Below are positions 50,298 through 59,574 of a stretch of 64,000 nt of DNA, in pieces. The stretch covers positions 1,674,001 through 1,738,000 of the forward strand of contig CAWKDN010000001.1 of NCBI GenBank assembly GCA_963848415.1, read 5' to 3'. The notes beneath the pieces were generated by a model. It saw only the letters and a list, made by a program, of their open reading frames with translations. It made no database searches and was not told where the DNA came from. Position numbers and translations under genes: made by a program. Positions within the stretch are counted from its first letter, which is position 1; each line of letters begins with the position of its first letter. The stretch is from CAVQBC01 sp963848415. Its GTDB lineage: Bacteria; Actinomycetota; Thermoleophilia; Solirubrobacterales; Solirubrobacteraceae.

Positions 50298-50654
50298 TCA
50301 CTCCACGCCGCTGTCACGTGTCTCGAGGGCGGCATCGACGTCGTATCCGAGGGCCAGGGCGAGCTCGGGTGCGGCGGAGACGACGCGTGCCAGGCCGATG
50401 ACGGGCGCCGCCGCGATCAGGCACCCCACGATCTCCTCTACGGTTGCGCCGGCGGTCAGCGCGAGCGCGACGCTTGACTGGTAGGAGATGGGCGCTGCGT
50501 CGACGGCCAGGCACGCTGACAGGCGGGCGAGCGCATGCGTCTTCTGGTCGAGTTGTGAGACCTCGACGGTGTCGCGGCCCATCCCGAGCACGGCGGCGAC
50601 GAAGGTCTCGTCGTTGAGCGCGAGCCGACGCAGGGTCTCCTTGTATTCGGCCAT
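50298..50654 (-). CDS. Carboxymuconolactone decarboxylase (AhpD-like) family protein, no CxxC
   Basis: 118 residues, all-helical CMD fold: MAEYKETLRRLALNDETFVA, VSQLDQKTHALARLSACLAV, PISYQSSVALALTAGATVEE, IVGCLIAAAPVIGLARVVSA and PELALALGYDVDAALE. The AhpD-type CxxCxxxH active site is absent (AVDAAPISYQSS instead), so thiol peroxidase activity is unlikely; a lactone or hydroperoxide-related role is possible. ATG at 50654 follows a GAGAGCGGGAAC stretch. It lies just downstream of a LAL regulator in the same direction, and a degraded copy with the same neighbour order is at 56.8-57.2 kb. Confidence 0.82.
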   Translation of the reverse strand: MAEYKETLRRLALNDETFVAAVLGMGRDTVEVSQLDQKTHALARLSACLAVDAAPISYQSSVALALTAGATVEEIVGCLIAAAPVIGLARVVSAAPELALALGYDVDAALETRDSGVE

Positions 50655-50724
50655 GTTCCCGCTCTCGACTTCAAGATCGACGTCCCCTGGGAATCTCGAA
50701 CCAGACACCACGGGTCCGGCGGCG

Positions 50725-53050
50725 TCATCGCCCCGATGGCATGAATGCCTGTCCAGCATCGGCGCCCTCAAGAAGGCCCAGCTCACTCGCGCGTTCGACG
50801 GCGGCATTGCGGGAGGTGGCGTTCAGCTTGCGATAGATCGCCATGGCGTGTGATTTCACCGTGTGGCGGGAGAGGTACAGCCGTTCGCCGATCTCGCGGA
50901 ACGAGAGATGAGTGGCGAGGTAAGGAAGCAACCGCAGCTCCGCCTCGGTCAAAGCTGAGGCGCCAGGGGCGTCCCCGCGCAGCGCCGTCAGGCTCGCGCG
51001 CAGCTCCGTCGCCTGGGCGGGGAGTTGCTCGAGAGCGGGTCGCCGGCGCAAGACCGCGTCGATCTCACGAAGCATCGTCTCGGTGCCGAGCGCGTCGGCC
51101 TGGGCGAGGTAGGCCCGGGCGAGCTCCAGCCGAGTCTGGACGGCGAGGTACGGCATCGGCGTACGTCAAGTGCGGGCGTAGCTCTTGCGCTTGGGTGAGG
51201 AGCTCCTGGGCTCGCTCGGTCTCTAGGCGGTGAAGCGCGACGCGGGCAGCTACGGCATAGACGAATGCGCTGGTGGGAAACGCATCCATCGCGGAATGAC
51301 GGATGACGTGGAGCGCCCGGTCGGTGAAGCCGTCGGCCTGGACCCACTCCCTGCGCGCGATCGCGATCGCGGCGCGCTGCCCCAGTGCCACTGCCACGTC
51401 GTCGACCGCTCCGACTTCGAGGCCCTCGTCGACAAGGTCGGCGAGCAGATCGTCGGCCCGCTCGACTTCGCCAAGCAGCACATGCGAGATCGCAAGCAGC
51501 AACGACGCGCTCGTCCGGAGGGGACTCTCGGCGGCAACCGTCCGGAGCGCAAGTTCCGCGTCTCCGCGCATCCTCGCCGCACCTCGACGACAAAGCTGCG
51601 CGCGCAGGAGCGCCAGCCACGAGTCGACCAGAGGGCTGCCGTCGGGCAGGACGCCGTCGTAGGTGGCGCACTCGGCCGCGTCGGCCCAGCGCTCCGCCGC
51701 CACCGGCCGACCCCAGATCGCGGCAAACAGCGCGCCGAGCACGGCGACCGCCGCGTTTCGTTCTAGCGCCCCGTGCGCCTCGAGCCAGCCGAGCCAGCTC
51801 TCGACGGCCGCGAAACGACCGCTCTCGTGGGCTGGGAGAAGGCATTGCTCGACCAGCCGCGACACCTGGTCGACGTCGCCGACATCCTGGGCGTAGCCGA
51901 TCGCCGCCTCGGTCTGTCCGTTCGCTGCGCTCCACGCGACCGCGCGAGCCAGCAGCTGCGGCACGAGATCCGGCGCGGCACGCTCGAGCTCCGCGCGGAG
52001 CAGGTCCCTGAAGAGACGGTGGTAGCGATACCAGTGCCCGTTGCTGTCCAGCGGAACCACGAACAGGTTCGAGCGTGCGAGCGACTCCAACTCCGCCGCC
52101 GAGCCGCTCGAGTCCAGCACGGCGTCACATAGAGCGCCCGACATGCGCTCGAGAACGGCGGTACCGGTCAAGAAGAGCAGCTCGTCGCGCGGCAGCCCCG
52201 AGAGGACCTCGGAGCGGAGATACTCGGCGACGAAACGGTCGTCCCCGCGGAACCGGCTCGCGCCCCTCACCCCGGCCCAGTTCCGCTTGGCCGAGAGCGC
52301 CGCCAGATATAGACCCGCGGACCAGCCCTCCGTGCGTTCGGTGAGCTCGGCCACCTCGGCATGCGTCAGGTCCAGGCCGGCGGCACTCAAGAGCTGGTGC
52401 GCCTCGGCCTCGTCCAGACGCAGCTCGTCATCCCCGATCTCGAGCGCGAGGCCCCGCGCCCTCAGCGCGCCCAGTGGCAGCACAGGGCGGCCTCGCGCAG
52501 AGAGCACCAGCTGCGAGCCCTCGGGGACATGCGTGGTTAGCTCGGCGACGGCGGCCAAGCAGCGCGGGTCGTGGAGGAGGTGCAGGTCATCGAGGACCAG
52601 GACGGCTGCCTCGTCCATCGTCGCGAGGGCTTTTCCTACGCGCGGCACCACGGTTCGCTCGATCGAAGCGCCGGGCGTCGCCAGTGCGTCGAACACGCTC
52701 GCGTCGAGCTGCGAGACGCGGTCGAGCGCGGCCGCGACGTACGTCAGCAGGACGATCGGATCGTTGTCGTTCGCGTCGATTGACACCCATGCGAACGGTC
52801 GCCGTGATCGCCCGCGCCACTGCGCCAGCAGCGTCGTCTTCCCCCAACCGGGACCGGCGGACAGCGACACCACCGGGGCCGTGTCCGACTCCTCCAGCAA
52901 CGCGATGAGCGCCTTGCGCGGTACGGCCCCGCCGCGAAGCCGCGGCGCGCGCAGCTTCGACTCCAACAACTCGAGCGCCGGCGTCGATCTTGCGAATCGT
53001 CTGACGCGGGCCTGCGAAAGCACACGGACGGGCGGGCTCGCCACGGACAT
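50725..53050 (-). pseudogene. LAL-family (MalT-like) LuxR transcriptional regulator, one frameshift
   Basis: A large ATP-binding LuxR regulator of about 775 codons. N-terminal STAND-type ATPase: Walker A SLSAGPGWGKTTLLAQWRGR, Walker B AAVLVLDDLHLLHDPR, sensor ELTTHVPEGSQLVLSARGRP, and winged-helix part SNGHWYRYHRLFRDLLRAEL; then TPR-like helices (to about 51160). The C-terminal LuxR helix-turn-helix is LTEAELRLLPYLATHLSFRE and LSRHTVKSHAMAIYRKLNAT. The frame changes near 51157: one extra base in the GCATCGGC stretch separates HLTYA from MPYLAVQTRLELARAYLAQ. Removing it gives a normal protein, so this may be an assembly error. It probably regulates the adjacent CMD gene. Confidence 0.85.
50726..50746 (-). 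promoter_or_regulatory. Regional regulatory element, copy 5
   Basis: Exact consensus core in the minus direction, 71 bp before the CMD-family gene. It overlaps the last codons of the upstream LAL regulator, which therefore end QAFMPSGR. Confidence 0.7.
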
Positions 53051-53409
53051 GACATCACCGGCCGGCGCGGCCTGCGCGGCCCTCGCCGCGTCGCCGTCCC
53101 GCTACCGGGACTGTCGGCGGAAGTTCGCGGTCGCGCGGCGAGCGCCGGGGTCGGTGGACGATCCGAAGACGATTCACGATGCTCCGCTCGGGGATCAACG
53201 GCGTCCGAGTTCGGACCGACTATCGAGCAGGGCCGACGGGCGGGCAAGCGTGCCGGCACGTCAGCTCGTGGCGTGCGACTCGCCTGGAGGCGGGCGTGAT
53301 TCTTCGCTGATGGGGTCGTGTTTTCGCGGGACTTCATTCCGATCGGGGGCGCCACCGCACCTCCGCAGGTTCGGCCGGCGCCGAGTCGGCGCCGGCGCCA
53401 TCGGGCTGA
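53051..53409. other. Intergenic stretch upstream of the LAL regulator
   Basis: 359 bp between the LAL start and an MFS remnant, both on the minus strand. No gene is supportable. It should carry the LAL promoter. No copy of the regional element was found in it. Confidence 0.5.
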
Positions 53410-53735
53410 CTACGCGATCGCCTTTGCCTCCGTGGCACCGACCCCGGTCTCCGCGAGCGATGCGGTCGGCAGTCGCCGCGTGAATGGCAGTGAGAGCAGC
53501 GCCGCCAGCGCGACGGCGCCGAGCGAGAGCCGCAGCGCGTCGAGCTGCGCATCGCCGTAATCGACGGCGACCGCGCGCGCCTGATCCGGGTTGAGACCTC
53601 CGTCCAGAGCCGCCTGCTCCACGGTCTGGACGGTCACGATGTCGATTCCCTCTTGGGTGTTGGCTGCGATCGTCTCGCGCGCGGCCGGCGGGACGTCGCG
53701 GTCGGTCGTGATGCGTTCGCTGAAGCCGGTCTAGC
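53410..53735 (-). pseudogene. C-terminal fragment of an MFS transporter, duplicate of the 54.4-56.0 kb gene
   Basis: About 108 codons: TGFSERITTDRDVPPAARET, IAANTQEGIDIVTVQTVEQA, ALDGGLNPDQARAVAVDYGD, AQLDALRLSLGAVALAALLS and LPFTRRLPTASLAETGVGAT. It aligns with the last 110 residues of the intact transporter (for example TTGFENRIATNPDVPQAARE and VEQAALDGGLSPDQAQAVAT). Everything upstream is absent. Confidence 0.85.
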
Positions 53736-53879
53736 CGGAGCCTGACGTTCGAGTCGAAGACCGCCACAGCAGCGCGGTGGCCGCTACGAGCCTGCTCGCT
53801 GAACGGCCGCTGTCTGTCACAGGGGGTTCGTGACGTGCGGCGAATCCCGACCGTGTGGCATCCGAGCGCAGCGTTCGGT

Positions 53880-54334
53880 TCGCAGCCCCCACATGGGTAA
53901 GGGACCTGGGCTTCTCGTCATAGCTGCTGGTCGGCTTCGTCCTGATCATCGTCGGGGTCGTCTGATTGCTCGACCAGACGTCGACGATCGTTCTGCCGGT
54001 GATCCTTGCGGGCGGGGCGATCCTCGTTCTGCTCGGACTCGTCGCGATCGGTGTGCTCGTCTTCTGCCTCGTCTTCGGCGACATTTCCGCCAACTCGGGC
54101 GACATCTCAACGAAGCTCAACCAGGCGCTGGACAGGATCCAGGGCTGGTTCGACGACCTCGGCGTGGACGACACGCAGCCCGCCACGCGGCACCCGGTGG
54201 TGCTCCAGCCAACCCACGGCAGGTCCGGCCACCGCGCCCAGGATCGCCGCGCCGGCCAGAACGAGCGCGACTACTACGACGCTCTCAAGGACGCCGTCCG
54301 AGGCGGCCGCGTCGCGGCCCAGGCCGGCGTCTGA
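53880..54334 (+). pseudogene. AI-2E transporter N-terminal remnant with two in-frame stops
   Basis: One continuous frame reads WVRDLGFSS, stop, LLVGFVLIIVGVV, stop, LLDQTSTIVLPVILAGGAIL, VLLGLVAIGVLVFCLVFGDI, SANSGDISTKLNQALDRIQG and WFDDLGVDD, then loses resemblance. It parallels the intact AI-2E protein at 43.8-45.0 kb (RWLRDLGWMSWLLVGVAAFL, TQTIVLPVM, ADELTANLRGAADKIEGWLV) with an internal deletion. The C-terminal permease half is missing. Confidence 0.75.
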
Positions 54335-54360
54335 TGACCGGTCGGCGTGAATGGACCCGA

Positions 54361-55992
54361 CTACGTGGCGACAGCCGGCTCCGCGGCGGGGACGTCAGTC
54401 TCCGCGAGTGAGGTGGTCGGCAGTCGCCGCGTGAATGGCAGCGCGAGCAGTGCGGCGAGTGCGACGGCGCCGAGCGCGAGTCGCAGCGCCTCGAGTTGGG
54501 CTTCGCCGTAGCTGGTGGCGACGGCCTGGGCCTGGTCCGGGGAGAGGCCGCCGTCGAGGGCTGCCTGCTCGACGGTCGCGACGGGGACGATGTCGACCCC
54601 TGTCTCGGTGTTTGCGATGATCTCCTCGCGCGCCGCCTGCGGAACGTCGGGATTGGTGGCGATGCGGTTCTCGAACCCGGTGGTGAGCGAGGCAAGCAGC
54701 ACGGCGCCGATGATCGCCGTGCCGAGCGATGACCCGAGGTTCTGGGCCGTGCCCTGCAGTCCGCCCGCCTCGCTGATCCGCGTGGGCACCACGGAGGACA
54801 TGATCACGTTGCCGAGTTGGGAGGCGAGCAGCCCGGCGCCGGCTCCGAGGAGAGCGAGCGCCGCCTTGAAGCCGGCGTCGTTGAGGGTGACGTCGAGCGT
54901 GGCGAGCATGACGACGGCGCCGATGCTAACCGCGACCAGCCCGAACTGCGCGACGGTGCGCGGCGAGCGCCGGGCGGCGATGCGCGGGCCCAGCAGTGCG
55001 AAGACGAGCATCGCCAGCGACAGCGGGAGCAGGCGCTTGCCGGTCTCGAACGCGTCAAGGCCCACTACGACCTGCAGGTACACGGGGATGACGAAGAAGG
55101 TGCCCATCAGCACGAGCTGCTGGCCGACGAGCGTGGAGAGCCCGGCGCGCAGTTGCGACATGCGCAGCAGCGTCGTGTCGAGCAGTCGGTCTCGGCCCTG
55201 ATCGGCGCGACGCCGCTCCCACGCTGCGAACGCCCACAGCAGCGCGAGTCCGCCGAGCACCATGAACGGCACCGGTGAGAAGCCCAGCGGAGTGATCTCC
55301 GTCCCGTTGATCGTCGGCGGCGTGCGCGGCTGGATGAAGCCCCATGTGCTGGCGAGCAGGATCGCGAACACGATCATGCCGAGGCCGGCCGACGAAAGCG
55401 CCACGCCCACGATGTCGAGTTGTGGGCGTCGCGCGGCGCTCGGCGCCCGCGCGATCTGCCCTCGCACCAGGAGGATGCCGATCACGACCACGGTCTCGCC
55501 GGCGAATACGTACCGCCACGTCAACTCGGTCGTCACCCATCCGCCGATCAGCGGGCCGGCGGCGATCGCGACCGCGGCGATCCCCCCGAGCAGCCCGTAG
55601 GCCAGCGCACGGTCGCGGCCCTCATAGCTGGCGGCGGTGAGCGCCGCGATCGCCGGCACCACAAGCACGGCGCCGAACCCCTCGACCCCTGACCAGCCGA
55701 CCAGCAGCACGGCGAGGTTCGGGCTCAGCGACGTCGTGAGCGATCCGATGCCGTAGATCGCTAGGCCGATCGCGAACGCACGATTGACGCCCAGGATGTC
55801 GCCCAGCTTGGCGCCCAGCAGCATGAACGCCGCCATCACCAGCGTGTACAGCGTGATCGCTGTCTGCACGCCCTGGATCGTCGTGTCGAGATCCTCAACG
55901 ATCTGCGAGATCGCCACGTTCATCACGCTCGAATCCAGCACCATGACGAACTGCGCCGAGGCCAGGATCAGCATCGGAAGCCACTTGCGCAT
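54361..55992 (-). CDS. MFS drug transporter, DHA2 (EmrB/QacA) family
   Basis: 543 residues, 14 helices expected. MRKWLPMLILASAQFVMVLD and SSVMNVAISQIVEDLDTTIQ form the family-typical start; AAFMLLGAKLGDILGVNRAF is motif A; GLLGGIAAVAIAAGPLIGGW is the antiporter motif C region. An extracytoplasmic tail segment (NRIATNPDVPQAAREEIIAN) precedes the last helix. It probably exports drugs or lipophilic compounds. A weak copy of the regional element lies 105 bp upstream, back to back with the copy of the divergent gene. Fragments of relatives lie at 53.4 and 29.8 kb. Confidence 0.92.
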   Translation of the reverse strand: MRKWLPMLILASAQFVMVLDSSVMNVAISQIVEDLDTTIQGVQTAITLYTLVMAAFMLLGAKLGDILGVNRAFAIGLAIYGIGSLTTSLSPNLAVLLVGWSGVEGFGAVLVVPAIAALTAASYEGRDRALAYGLLGGIAAVAIAAGPLIGGWVTTELTWRYVFAGETVVVIGILLVRGQIARAPSAARRPQLDIVGVALSSAGLGMIVFAILLASTWGFIQPRTPPTINGTEITPLGFSPVPFMVLGGLALLWAFAAWERRRADQGRDRLLDTTLLRMSQLRAGLSTLVGQQLVLMGTFFVIPVYLQVVVGLDAFETGKRLLPLSLAMLVFALLGPRIAARRSPRTVAQFGLVAVSIGAVVMLATLDVTLNDAGFKAALALLGAGAGLLASQLGNVIMSSVVPTRISEAGGLQGTAQNLGSSLGTAIIGAVLLASLTTGFENRIATNPDVPQAAREEIIANTETGVDIVPVATVEQAALDGGLSPDQAQAVATSYGEAQLEALRLALGAVALAALLALPFTRRLPTTSLAETDVPAAEPAVAT

Positions 55993-56097
55993 CGGCCGCC
56001 CGCCCTACCCGGCCGTGAGGAGCTTGTCCGCAGACCGCGCGCCGCGATGCAATGGAACTCCCATGCGCCGACTGTACGCCTGCAAGCCGAGCCGGCG

Positions 56098-56119
56098 CAT
56101 CGCCCAAACGGGGCGAACC
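56098..56119 (-). promoter_or_regulatory. Regional regulatory element, copy 8 (weak)
   Basis: In the minus direction GGTTCGCCCCGTTTGGGCGA followed by TG; the ends GTTC and GGGCGATG match the consensus, the middle does not. 105 bp before the MFS gene. Confidence 0.35.
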
Positions 56120-56144
56120 CGAGCGAGTGGCTTTGCGTTGTGAG

Positions 56145-56165
56145 GTTCATGCCATCGGGGCGATG
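56145..56165 (+). promoter_or_regulatory. Regional regulatory element, copy 6
   Basis: Exact consensus core TTCATGCCATCGGGGCGATG, 83 bp before the degraded DUF7144-type gene, with CTAGCTT 19 bases further on. Conserved although the gene itself is broken. Confidence 0.7.
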
Positions 56166-56248
56166 TGTGGTGTGTGGAGATCGCCTAGCTTTGCGCGGCA
56201 TCGTCCGCCCGACCGCGGGACGACATCGACGGCCACACGGAGGCAGCG

Positions 56249-56697
56249 ATGAGAACCAGCGATCCCGCACGGTCGCGCCCGACCGTGCAGCAGTACTCGG
56301 ATGCGGGAGCGTCCGAGATCTACGGGTATTCGTCCGAGGACAGCGGCGCTGGCTGGGTGACGTTCGCCGGCGTGATGTTGATGATCTTGGCGACGCTGAA
56401 CGTCATCGAGGGGATCGCCGCCGTGTCGAACTCGACGTCGCCAGGTTCGTGATCAGCGGCCTGACACACCTTGGGCTCGATTCTGATCGTCTGCGGAATC
56501 GGCCAGGGACCGGTGGCACTGGGCGTGTGGGCACAAGTCAGGATGTGCGCTGGTTGGGCGTGGCGATCGCCGCCGCCAAAGCGATCCTGCAGCTGCTGTT
56601 CATCCCGGCGTACCCGTTCCGGTCGCTGTGCCTGTTCACGCTGGACATCCTGGTGATCTACGGCCTGATCGTGCACGGTCACCGCGCGGAGGCCTGA
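56249..56697 (+). pseudogene. DUF7144-type membrane protein, degraded duplicate of 47689-48150
   Basis: The start MRTSDPARSRPTVQQYSDAG and first helix GWVTFAGVMLMILATLNVIE are in frame to about 56440. A deletion of about 17 bp (relative to the intact copy) after AVSNSTS shifts the frame; ARFVISGLTHLG, then after a further shift VRWLGVAIAAAKAILQLLFI and SLCLFTLDILVIYGLIVHGH follow. Nucleotide similarity to the intact copy is high, showing a duplication followed by decay. Confidence 0.85.
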
Positions 56698-56815
56698 GCC
56701 CGCTCACGCTCGAGCTGAGCACCTTCGGCCGCGGCACGCACAGCGTCGCGGCCGGCGGCATGGTCGCCCTGACCGACGCCCGACAGCTCGAGGCTTGTGC
56801 GCGGATCGCCGTTAC
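56694..56815 (+). pseudogene. STAS protein N-terminal remnant, duplicate of 48147-48599
   Basis: SPLTLELSTFGRGTHSVAAG and GMVALTDARQLEA match the first 40 residues of the intact STAS protein (FTLELSTAGRDTQIAAAGGA). The original GTG start is now CTG. At about 56815 the sequence switches abruptly to the 3' end of the antisense CMD-family remnant. Confidence 0.75.
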
Positions 56816-57164
56816 GACGAGGACGTGCCGCGTGTCTCGAGCGCTGAGTCGACGTCGTACCCGAGGGCCCAGGGCCAGCTCGGGAGCGGCGGAGACGACG
56901 CGTGCCAGGCCGACGGGAGCCACCGCGACCAGGCATCCGACGATCTCGTCGACGGCTGCGCCGCGGCCAGCGCAAGCTCGACGTTCGACTGGTAGGAGCT
57001 TGAGGCCGCGTCGATCGCCAGCGACGCGACAACCCGGCCAGAGCGTGTGTCTTCTGGTCGAGCTGTGAGACCTCGAAGGTGTCGCAGCCCATTCCGAGCA
57101 CCGCGGTCATGAAGGTCGCGTCGTTGAGAGCCATCCTGCGAAGCGTGTCCTTAAAGTCGGCCAC
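56815..57164 (-). pseudogene. CMD-family protein, degraded duplicate of 50298-50654
   Basis: MADFKDTLRRMALNDATFMT and VSQLDQKTHALAGLS match the intact copy; then frame changes (near 57030) interrupt it, with ALGYDVDSALETR still recognisable at the end. The neighbour order (regulator remnant upstream, regulatory element between) is the same as in the intact block. Confidence 0.8.
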
Positions 57165-57239
57165 GTTCCCCTCACGGCTTGGATTGGCGCTCCCGCGGAC
57201 CGTGCCGCGGAGTCTGCCCTAGGCACAACCGGTGAGCGT

Positions 57240-57735
57240 CGTCATCGCCCCGATGGCATGAATGCCTGTCCAGCGTCGGCGTTCTCAAGAAGGCCCAGCT
57301 CACTTTCGCGTTCGACGGCGGCGTTTGCGGGAGGTGGCGTTCAGCTTGCGATAGCTCTCCGAGCCCTGGTCGCCGGCGCAAGACCGCGTCGATCGCGCGG
57401 AGCATCCTCTCCGCGCCCGGCGCCTGCGCGACCTGGACCCGGGCGAGCTCTAAGCGAGTCTGGGCCGCGAGGTAGAGCAACGCGTACGTCAAGCGCGCCC
57501 AAGCCTCGCGCCCGGATGAGTAGCTCCTGGGCTCGCTGCGTCTCTCCGCGGCGAAGCGCGACGCGGACATCCACCGCATAGACGAACGCGCTGGTGGGAT
57601 ACGCATCCCTCGCGGAACGACGGATGACGCGGAGCGCTCGGTCGGTGAAGCCCTCGGCCCGGACCCACTTCCCGCGCGCGATCGCGATCGCGGCCCGCCG
57701 CCCAGTGCCACCGCCACGTCCTGCACGTGCGTGCG
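57240..57735 (-). pseudogene. LAL regulator remnant, duplicate of part of 50725-51400
   Basis: Pieces in several frames match the intact LAL gene: WVRAEGFTDRALRVIRRSAR, DAYPTSAFVYAVDVRVALRR, LTYALLYLAAQTRLELARVQ and MLRAIDAVLRRRPG. Next to these the last part (57240-57350) matches 50725-50840 nearly base for base. About 190 bp coding for the core of the helix-turn-helix are missing between the two (relative to 50845-51030), so DNA binding is lost. The joint LTYA-LYLAAQTRL here is in frame, unlike in the intact copy. Confidence 0.8.
57243..57263 (-). promoter_or_regulatory. Regional regulatory element, copy 7
   Basis: Exact consensus core in the minus direction, 78 bp before the degraded CMD gene, with CCTAGGGC 19-20 bases further on. 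Confidence 0.65.
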
Positions 57736-57792
57736 CACGACGTCTTGGTTGCTCATGTCGAGCCGCGGCGGGTTCGACTGCGACCCCCCAAG

Positions 57793-58110
57793 CTAATGCA
57801 GCCGCAGCTCGTCGCTCGAGCCCTGCAGAGAGACAATTGCGGTGGCGAACGCGAAAGCGCGCAACAGCGGGGCAATCGCGCTCACCGGCCGCCGTCTCGA
57901 CCAGACGAGGGCCGCCGCGACCGCTCCGACAACGGTGATGACTACCTCGAGCCCGTATACCACCGAGTGGAGGAGGTAGTCGATCGTGGAGAGAGGTAGA
58001 GCCCTCCCCCCACGGCGCGACGAACCCACTCGCCGCGATCGTCGCGCGCACGCTGGGATCAGCGAGAAGGTTCCAGACGCGAATCTGCCGTCCGGCGATC
58101 GTCGACATGA
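57793..58110 (-). pseudogene. Possible small membrane protein remnant
   Basis: A frame gives STIDYLLHSVVYGLEVVITV, VGAVAAALVWSRRRPVSAIA and PLLRAFAFATAIVSLQGSSD with one or two membrane helices but no clear start. In another frame MSTIAGRQIRVWNLLADPSV and RATIAASGFVAPWGEG begins at 58108. They may be parts of one broken gene. No family recognised. Confidence 0.3.
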
Positions 58111-58251
58111 ATGCGCTGCGACGCGGGGGTTCGCAAAGCAGCGGTACCCCCACGCAGCCGACCCCGTGTCCATCCTCACGGCCCCACCCAGGCTCCCGCG
58201 GCCACCGAGCCGCCGTAGCGAGCCATCGCCCGTCTCGCTGACCGGCTCCCG

Positions 58252-59553
58252 TCACGCCCCGATCGTGTCGAGCTCGCCCTCGATCACCGGGCTCCGAGGA
58301 CGGCCTGCTCTGGCGGAGACCCAGTCGGTGAGCAACGCCAGACGCCGCCCCATACCGCCGCCGATGTAATACAGGTGGACTCCGAGGTAGGTGGCGAACG
58401 CAAGCCGGCCCGAGAGCTCCAGTCCTCTGACCTGACAGACCGCTTTGCCCTGCCCGACGACGGCCAGAGCACCCTTGTCGAAGTACTCGAACGGCGTCGA
58501 GGCTCCAGGTTGGCCGTTACGAATCGCCTTGGCCACGTGACGCGCCTGCTGGATGGCGACCGTCGCCAGACCGGGCAACCGACGGTCGCCGGCGTCGGCC
58601 ACGCTCGTCATGTCGCCGATCGCCGCTATCTCGGGATGGCCGGGCACCGTCAAGTCGGGGCCCACCTCGATCCGCCCCGCGCGATCCGTGCTCGCTCCCG
58701 TGGCCTCGGCAAGGGTCGCACTCAGCTCGGCGGCGCGCACGCCGGCGGCCCAGATGACCGTCCGCGCGGCGAGCCGCTCGGACTGGCCGCCGACCTCGAT
58801 CGTTACCCCGTCCGGGTCGATTCCCGTGGCGCGGGCGCCGTCTCGTACCGTCACGCCGAGCTCGGCGAGGTACCTGCCCGCCTTGGCCGAGAGCTTCTCG
58901 CTGAATGTGGGGACCACGCGGTCGCCGGCGTCGAGCAGGATGATCCGCGCTTTGCCTGGGTCGATCCGCCCGAACGTGTGCTTCCGGCCGCGATGGGCGA
59001 GGATGGCGAGTGCGCCGGAGACCTCCACCCCGGTGGCTCCGCCGCCGACCACCACGAACGTCAGCCACGCATCCCGCATCGCCGGATCGTCCGCCCGCTC
59101 GGCCTGCTCGAACGCGCGATAGATGCGGTTGCGCAACGCGACTGCGTCGGCGAGCGTCTTGAGGCCGCACGTGACGTCCCGCCATTCGCCATGGCCGAAG
59201 TAGGCGGTCTCCGCACCGGAGGCGACGATCAGGCTGTCGTATTCCAGGCGCTCACCCCGGTCGAGGACGACCTGGCGTCGCTCGGGCTCCACATCCGTGA
59301 CCTCGGCCATCAGGACCTTCGCGTTCGAGCTGCGCTTGAGTGCCATCCGCAGAGAAGCGGCGCACTCGGCCGTCGAGATGGCACCGGCCGCCAACTGGTA
59401 GAGCAATGGCTGGAAGAGGTGGTGATTCGTCCGGTCGACGAGCGTGACATCGACGTCGGCGTGTCGCAGCTCCTGCGCGGCGGCAAGACCGCCGAACCCG
59501 CCGCCGACGATGACGACGCGGCGGCGCGCCCTGGAGTTCGCGTCACGTTCCAC
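58252..59553 (-). CDS. ndh: Type II NADH dehydrogenase (NDH-2) family flavoprotein
   Basis: 433 residues. FAD site RRVVIVGGGFGGLAAAQELR, conserved TNHHLFQPLLYQLAAGAIST, NAD site TFVVVGGGATGVEVSGALAI, second FAD/quinone motif HPEIAAIGDMTSVAD followed by LPGLATVAIQQARHVAKAIR, and a C-terminal membrane-associating part FATYLGVHLYYIGGGMGRRL. This is the standard NDH-2 layout: it passes electrons from NADH to quinone without pumping protons. It starts 21 bp after the end of the second G6PDH gene and is probably co-transcribed, so it could reoxidise the NAD(P)H made by that enzyme. Confidence 0.93.
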   Translation of the reverse strand: MERDANSRARRRVVIVGGGFGGLAAAQELRHADVDVTLVDRTNHHLFQPLLYQLAAGAISTAECAASLRMALKRSSNAKVLMAEVTDVEPERRQVVLDRGERLEYDSLIVASGAETAYFGHGEWRDVTCGLKTLADAVALRNRIYRAFEQAERADDPAMRDAWLTFVVVGGGATGVEVSGALAILAHRGRKHTFGRIDPGKARIILLDAGDRVVPTFSEKLSAKAGRYLAELGVTVRDGARATGIDPDGVTIEVGGQSERLAARTVIWAAGVRAAELSATLAEATGASTDRAGRIEVGPDLTVPGHPEIAAIGDMTSVADAGDRRLPGLATVAIQQARHVAKAIRNGQPGASTPFEYFDKGALAVVGQGKAVCQVRGLELSGRLAFATYLGVHLYYIGGGMGRRLALLTDWVSARAGRPRSPVIEGELDTIGA

Positions 59554-59574
59554 GGGCGGAAAGCCCCAAGGTGC

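Noticed and set aside
52041..53483. A 480-codon plus-strand frame
   Set aside because: Antisense to the LAL regulator, whose ATPase motifs are clear; Ser/Arg-rich with no domain.
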